Notes under the pieces: generated by a model | What the model was told of the DNA's origin: nothing | The model's input: only the letters and a program-made list of their open reading frames with translations | The model's database searches: none | NCBI GenBank assembly: GCA_937910265.1 | Contig: CALEPD010000240.1 | Location: 1 to 20,173, forward strand | Direction of reading: 5' to 3' | DNA from: an uncultured Bacteroidales bacterium | GTDB taxonomy: Bacteria > Bacteroidota > Bacteroidia > Bacteroidales > P3 | DNA length: 20,173 nucleotides | Position numbers and translations under genes: made by a program | In this document: positions 16,001 to 20,173 of the stretch, piece by piece | Layout of the letters: every line of letters starts with the position of its first letter | How positions within the stretch are numbered: the first letter of the stretch is position 1

Positions 16001-19000
16001 TGGACGCAAATCATTCGAAAATGGATTGCCTACATCTACTGAGGTCTACAATGTCGATACAACAATTTGGGGTAGAGTTCCAACCACTCAGTCTATTGTC
16101 AATGCTTTCGACAATAACGAGCAAGCCCGTAAGTATCAGGACGTCGGCTACGACGGATTGGGCGATATGAACAGCACTGGTGACGAGCAGAGCTTTTTCA
16201 GCGAGTATGTCAATTCCATCGCATTGCTTCATGGCACAAGCAGCGCGGTTTATCAGTCTGTTTCCAACGACCCCAGCGGCGACGACTTCCTCTACTATCG
16301 CAACTCCTATTACGATGAACAGGATGTGAAAATCAACGACCGTTACAAATATTTCAACAACCCCGAAGGCAACTCGCCGGCCGACGTCGACAATACTGAA
16401 AACTATGCCATGGCGGCTACAAGCTTGCCCAACATCGAAGATATCAACAAGGACAACACCTTGAGCGAGTCGGAAAACTATTATGAGTATGCCATCGACC
16501 TTCGTCCCGACCGCATGAATATCGGCGAGAATTACATCGTCGACATTCACGAAGCACCCAATGTGCAGCTTCCCAACGGCGAAGTGACTACTTGCAAGTG
16601 GTACCAATTCCGCATACCCATCCGCCAACCCGACAAGGTGGTCGGCAAACTCAACGGATTCCAATCAATACGTTTCATGCGTATGCTTATGAATCAGTTT
16701 GAGGAACCCATCATTCTCCGTTTTGCCTCGCTCGAATTGGTTTACGGCACCTGGCGAAAGTATAACGAAGATTTGCACGAGCCTGGCGATTATGTTACCG
16801 GAACCACTTCCGAGACAAGCTTTAACATTTCCACTGTCAATATCGAGGAGAATGGCACCCGTCAGCCGGTACCGTATGTCTTGCCTCCCGGCATCGACCG
16901 CGAGCAATGGTATTCCTCATCCTCTTCATACACCATGCTCAACGAACAGGCGTTAGGTATGGAAATCATCGACCTTTCGAGCGGAGACGCCCGTGCTATC
17001 TATCGCAACTCGCAATACGACATGCGTTATTATGGCAAATTGAAAATGTTTGTCCATGCTGAGCAAAAGGATATGGAGCACAGCCTCGAAGATGATGATT
17101 TGACTCTATTTATCCGATTGGGTAGCGACTATACCACCAACTACTACGAATATGAGCTGCCGTTGAAACTGACCCCGTGGGGCACCACTTCCGAATTTGA
17201 TGATGTGATATGGCCTGCTGCCAACGAGGTAGAAATCGACCTGCAGAAATTCGTCGATTTAAAAACCGCACGCAACAAGCAGGTGCGTAGTGGTAATTCT
17301 GAATACTCTTCGGCAATGGTTTACAGCGAGTTTGCCGACGGTAGAAAATATTCGGTTTTAGGCTCACCCAACTTGGGCAAAGTGAAAGTTATTATGGTGG
17401 GTGTACGCAACCCCCGCAAAAACAGTCTGGGAGACGGCAACGATATGAGGCCAAAATCGGTCATTGTGTGGATTAATGAGTTGCGTCTGTCGGAATACAG
17501 CAACAAAGGAGGGTGGGCGGCCATGGCCATGGCTCGAACCAATCTTGCCGATTTGGGTAACCTTTCCATGTATGGCTCTTATACCACATCCGGATTCGGT
17601 AATCTCGAAGACCATCTTACCGATTTCGATTTCGTAAACGAATTTCAATTCCAGACAACACTCGACATGGAGTTGGGCAGGTTCCTTCCCGAAGATTGGG
17701 GCATGCAGATTCCGTTCTACCTCGATGTCAACAAAACCATTGGCAGCCCAGAATACAATCCGCTCGACCCCGATGTTATCCTTAAGGAGGATCTGCAGAC
17801 CTATCCGACCATGGCCGAACGCGATAGTGTGAGGAAAATGGCTCAGGAGAGGAGTACTGCAACAAATCTCACCCTCACCAATGTCCGCAAGGAACGCACA
17901 GGAAAAGATGCTTTGGAAATGCATTTCTACGACATCGAGAACTTCTCGCTGAGCTATTCCTATTCCCGTGAAAGGAAGAGCGATGAGGATATATCGTATT
18001 TCAACAAGGATCTCCACCGAACTACTCTCAATTACAATTATTCCATCGGACAGCCCAAGAGCCTTAAGCCATTCAACAAGGTCAAGATGTTCCAACATCA
18101 AAATTGGCGCATCCTCAAGGATTTCAACTTGTTCTATCAACCCAAAAACATTTCCTTCTCGACCGAGGTTTACCGCAATTTCGAGGAGTCGATGTTGCGA
18201 AACAAGAGTGCTGCGTTGGTTATCATGAAACCCATGTTCTTCAAGCAGTTTACATGGCGTCGTGATTATGGTATGCAATACGATATCAGCCGTTCATTGC
18301 GTATGCAGTATGCTGCCAATGCAAACGCGCGCATCGATGAGCCTATCGGACGCATCGATACCCGAAGCGCTTCCGACAGCGTTTGGCGTAGCTTTGCCAC
18401 AGGAGGCACAATGCAGGATTTTCAACAGCAGATCTCACTCAATTGGGATGTCCCCGTCAACAAGTTGCCCTACATGCAGTGGTTGCGCATGCCAATGAGT
18501 TACCGCACCACATACAATTTCCAGGGTACTACCCAGGCGTTGGCCAACATGGGAAGTGTGCTTGAAAGTGCTTCCAACTTCCAGGTTACTGCCAATGGTA
18601 ACATGCAGAATCTTTACAACAAGATACCTTTGATAAAAAAGGCCTACGCCAAGAATACTGGCAAGAAGAACAAACCCAATCCCAAGGGCCGTGAAGCCGA
18701 CAAAGACAAGAACAAGATGAACCCCAAACGTGGTTTGGTTGTTAAGACCGATACAGTTAATGCTGATTCGTTGCGACGCAGCGCATTGCTCGAGAAGTTG
18801 CGTGAAGTGGCTTATTGGGGTATCCGCTTTGCCACCGGCGTCAAGTCGTTCGATATCCAGCTCAGTGCCTCCACAGGTTCCAGATTGCCTGGTTTCATGG
18901 GCGAGGCCACCATTGTGGGCCTTGACCCGTCTGCCGCATGGAACCCCGGTTTGGGATATGTGTTGGGATACAATACAGATGTTGTCGACAATTTGATGAC

Positions 19001-20173
19001 AGGCAATCTGCTCAGTACCGATTCGCTCTTCAACGATCCTCATCGCAACATGATGACCCAAAATTTGACTTTTCAGGCCACAGTTGAACCGATACGCGAC
19101 TTGAAGATTGTGCTTAACTGTACCGAAAACTCTTCCTCTCAAGAAGAATACTACTATAAATACCAGCCGGACCTCGGCAGGGTCGGCGGTCCGTTGTCAT
19201 ACATGCTGACAGGTAACTATACCGCCACAACATGGGCATTTGTCACCGCTTTTGCCGATCCTGACGAACTCTTCCTGCGTTTCCTCGATAACCGTGCTGT
19301 AGTCGCACAGCGCTTGGCCGACCTCAACGAAGACCCCTATACCAACATCATGGTAATGGATTCGGTTACAGGAGAATATTATCCGGCAGGCTATAGCGGC
19401 AACCAGCAGACGGTACTTCTTACCAGTTTTCTTTCTACCTATATGGGTAAAGACCCGAAATCCCACGGATTTTCCCCGTTCCTCAACTTCCCGATGCCTA
19501 ACTGGACAATCAACTATACCGGTTTCAATAAGATGCCTGCATTGAAGAAGTGGTTTACCAACATTAACCTCTCGCACAAATACACGGCCACCTATTCGGT
19601 AGGTAACTATTATACCGATGCCGCCATCTCAAATATTCAGGATTACGACTATGGCGTGGAGACAATACTGAACAATGCCGGCGATTATGTACCCCCGCTG
19701 AGTATGGACGGAGTGCAGATAAGCGAGCAATTTAACCCGCTTATCCGTATGAGCGTCAGTATGGTCAACAGTTTCCAATTCAATCTTTCGGTACAGCGCA
19801 ACCGCATGCTTAATTTAAGCTTTTCCAACAATCAGCTCACCGAGGCAACCCGTAACGGATTTACTTTCGGTGGTGGCTACCGTTTTAAGGATGTGGCGTT
19901 CAGTGTAAAGGCCGGCGATAAGGTTCACAATTTAAAGAGCGATGTGGTCCTTCAGTTGAACATCACCTATAACAGCAATAAAACCAATATACGGAAGATA
20001 AACCAAACCTATAACCCCAATCAGGATATTGGACAGATATCATCAGGAAGTGAAGTCTGGATGGCTGAATTGTCTGGCGAGTACGCCATTAGCGAATCTC
20101 TCACAGCCAGATTGTTCTTCCAGACCAATATCAACACTCCTTATATATCAAACTCCTATCCCAACTCTACGAC
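13044..20173 (+). CDS. sprA: Type IX secretion system outer-membrane translocon SprA (Sov), C-terminus cut by window edge
   Basis: SprA forms the very large single-chain beta-barrel that passes type IX cargo through the outer membrane. It is required for gliding in flavobacteria and for gingipain export in Porphyromonas (as Sov). An uninterrupted frame of 2376 codons runs from TTG 13044 to the window edge. Family proteins are about 2300-2500 residues, so only a short C-terminus is missing. Residues 1-24 are a signal peptide (MSKRHYILS..., ending L-N-A before Gln25). The first in-frame ATG, at Met18, would destroy this signal, so TTG is preferred. Recognisable conserved blocks are SYIDDFEGAESSIDLKG (about 781-797), RWGGIMRKLDYTDFE (about 926-940), GKLYFNLGDISEDILRDGRK (about 970-989), YQDVGYDGLGD (about 1032-1042) and VWINELRLSEYSNKGGWAA (about 1475-1493). 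A Lys/Asn-rich insert occupies residues 1870-1897. No frameshift is seen. Confidence 0.97.
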   Translation, partial: MSKRHYILSFVICLVFVMAASVLNAQEPATGINQVTTEVEYNPETNDYVKVTKIGDIVISREYMTFAEYQNWQMDQVMQQYWQQRNASGANTTGEEGMLNKIPGFNEISRKLDGMKNLPMPQITPSGTAELTFQIVNNYRENPNLNQDEKSNTYFDFDENIQLSMNAKLGDLFDFDLNWNTQATFDFENQLKLKYEGKEDDILQYIEAGDVSFPLNTTLIKGSQQLFGGHVKLKFGKLTVDAVASNKETSTENIQVQGGASTQEFEIRADEYEENRHYFISQYFYDNYNKAMSTLPIVNSNIKITRIEVWRTNVGAAVSNNRNVLALTDLGERNPSRNDIIGRGDALPSNASNNLLERININAVRSIDNVTTYMQGMGMVSGTDYEKIENARLLNSSEYTFNELLGFISLNQPLSNDQMIAVAFQYQVIGDTNVYQVGELTTDGINDPNTLVVKLIKGTAVNTQSPLWKLMMKNVYFLRSTQIGRDNFRLNVLYESPEGGVGVGYFTEGPMEGKPLVEVFGLDRMDASQNYYYADGVMDWFDSAAYKGGIIQSTTGRIYFPYVEPFGKDLRAILNDRDLADKYCFDSLYTLTRTLAQQYADKNKFYIEGYYTSAVSGEISLGYSVSQGSVTVTAGGMPFIENVDYTVDYTMGTVRIINESILSSGTPISVSSENNSFSMMTKRMLGLHLNYEIDPNFNIGATAMNLYEKPLTQKNNFGEEPTSNSIWGLDLSYNHELPIITKIVDLLPGIQTKVPSNLSLTAEVAQFIPGMTNTGGSESSVSYIDDFEGAESSIDLKGVAYWSLASTPQDYRTALPMWPETEPGSGLAYGYNRARIAWYRIDNLFYGTDCPPNITLDDRSHPYARKIMENEVFPNKQLATNQLNNILEFNVAFYPSERGPYNYDVAGSQWSAGIAADGRLNDPGSRWGGIMRKLDYTDFETQNIETIEFWLMDPFIDPETGLTDPNKKGGKLYFNLGDISEDILRDGRKSFENGLPTSTEVYNVDTTIWGRVPTTQSIVNAFDNNEQARKYQDVGYDGLGDMNSTGDEQSFFSEYVNSIALLHGTSSAVYQSVSNDPSGDDFLYYRNSYYDEQDVKINDRYKYFNNPEGNSPADVDNTENYAMAATSLPNIEDINKDNTLSESENYYEYAIDLRPDRMNIGENYIVDIHEAPNVQLPNGEVTTCKWYQFRIPIRQPDKVVGKLNGFQSIRFMRMLMNQFEEPIILRFASLELVYGTWRKYNEDLHEPGDYVTGTTSETSFNISTVNIEENGTRQPVPYVLPPGIDREQWYSSSSSYTMLNEQALGMEIIDLSSGDARAIYRNSQYDMRYYGKLKMFVHAEQKDMEHSLEDDDLTLFIRLGSDYTTNYYEYELPLKLTPWGTTSEFDDVIWPAANEVEIDLQKFVDLKTARNKQVRSGNSEYSSAMVYSEFADGRKYSVLGSPNLGKVKVIMVGVRNPRKNSLGDGNDMRPKSVIVWINELRLSEYSNKGGWAAMAMARTNLADLGNLSMYGSYTTSGFGNLEDHLTDFDFVNEFQFQTTLDMELGRFLPEDWGMQIPFYLDVNKTIGSPEYNPLDPDVILKEDLQTYPTMAERDSVRKMAQERSTATNLTLTNVRKERTGKDALEMHFYDIENFSLSYSYSRERKSDEDISYFNKDLHRTTLNYNYSIGQPKSLKPFNKVKMFQHQNWRILKDFNLFYQPKNISFSTEVYRNFEESMLRNKSAALVIMKPMFFKQFTWRRDYGMQYDISRSLRMQYAANANARIDEPIGRIDTRSASDSVWRSFATGGTMQDFQQQISLNWDVPVNKLPYMQWLRMPMSYRTTYNFQGTTQALANMGSVLESASNFQVTANGNMQNLYNKIPLIKKAYAKNTGKKNKPNPKGREADKDKNKMNPKRGLVVKTDTVNADSLRRSALLEKLREVAYWGIRFATGVKSFDIQLSASTGSRLPGFMGEATIVGLDPSAAWNPGLGYVLGYNTDVVDNLMTGNLLSTDSLFNDPHRNMMTQNLTFQATVEPIRDLKIVLNCTENSSSQEEYYYKYQPDLGRVGGPLSYMLTGNYTATTWAFVTAFADPDELFLRFLDNRAVVAQRLADLNEDPYTNIMVMDSVTGEYYPAGYSGNQQTVLLTSFLSTYMGKDPKSHGFSPFLNFPMPNWTINYTGFNKMPALKKWFTNINLSHKYTATYSVGNYYTDAAISNIQDYDYGVETILNNAGDYVPPLSMDGVQISEQFNPLIRMSVSMVNSFQFNLSVQRNRMLNLSFSNNQLTEATRNGFTFGGGYRFKDVAFSVKAGDKVHNLKSDVVLQLNITYNSNKTNIRKINQTYNPNQDIGQISSGSEVWMAELSGEYAISESLTARLFFQTNINTPYISNSYPNST

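Overview
The window looks like chromosomal DNA from a member of the Bacteroidota, most likely the order Bacteroidales. Four things point there. Several genes are preceded by the Bacteroidetes -7 promoter element (TAnnTTTG). Clear Shine-Dalgarno sites are nearly absent. The predicted signal peptides end in A-x-A followed by Gln. The right end carries sprA, the type IX secretion translocon gene, directly after ruvA. I did not try to place it below the order, and I found no phage, plasmid, CRISPR or defence region.

Layout: 1-713 has no convincing intact gene and holds a short decayed transposase remnant on the minus strand. Positions 714-4015 hold a two-gene unit: a small exported protein of unknown function and a 924-residue exported protein with a helical N-terminus, a PD40 propeller and an OmpA-like C-terminus. 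A monocistronic alpha/beta hydrolase follows (4168-4986). After a 418-base AT-rich gap comes gdhA, the NADP-type glutamate dehydrogenase (5405-6748), with a textbook terminator. aroQ (6919-7344) comes next. A minus-strand three-gene block, 9353 down to 7351, carries a YciO/YrdC family protein, a four-TM 'phage holin 4_2' family membrane protein, and panC.

From 9669 onward four plus-strand genes are closely packed: an M64-family metallopeptidase, a beta-helix lipoprotein, ruvA, and sprA. sprA runs off the right edge after 2376 codons, so only its C-terminal end is missing.

The left and right thirds are mostly cell-envelope and export functions. The centre is housekeeping metabolism: ammonia assimilation, the shikimate pathway and pantothenate synthesis. 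I do not see a wholly new system. The best leads are: a perfect 10-bp hairpin that buries the only possible start codon (GTG) of the beta-helix lipoprotein; the TTG start of sprA overlapping the ruvA stop; and a PorE-like protein architecture lacking a lipobox in the same neighbourhood as sprA.
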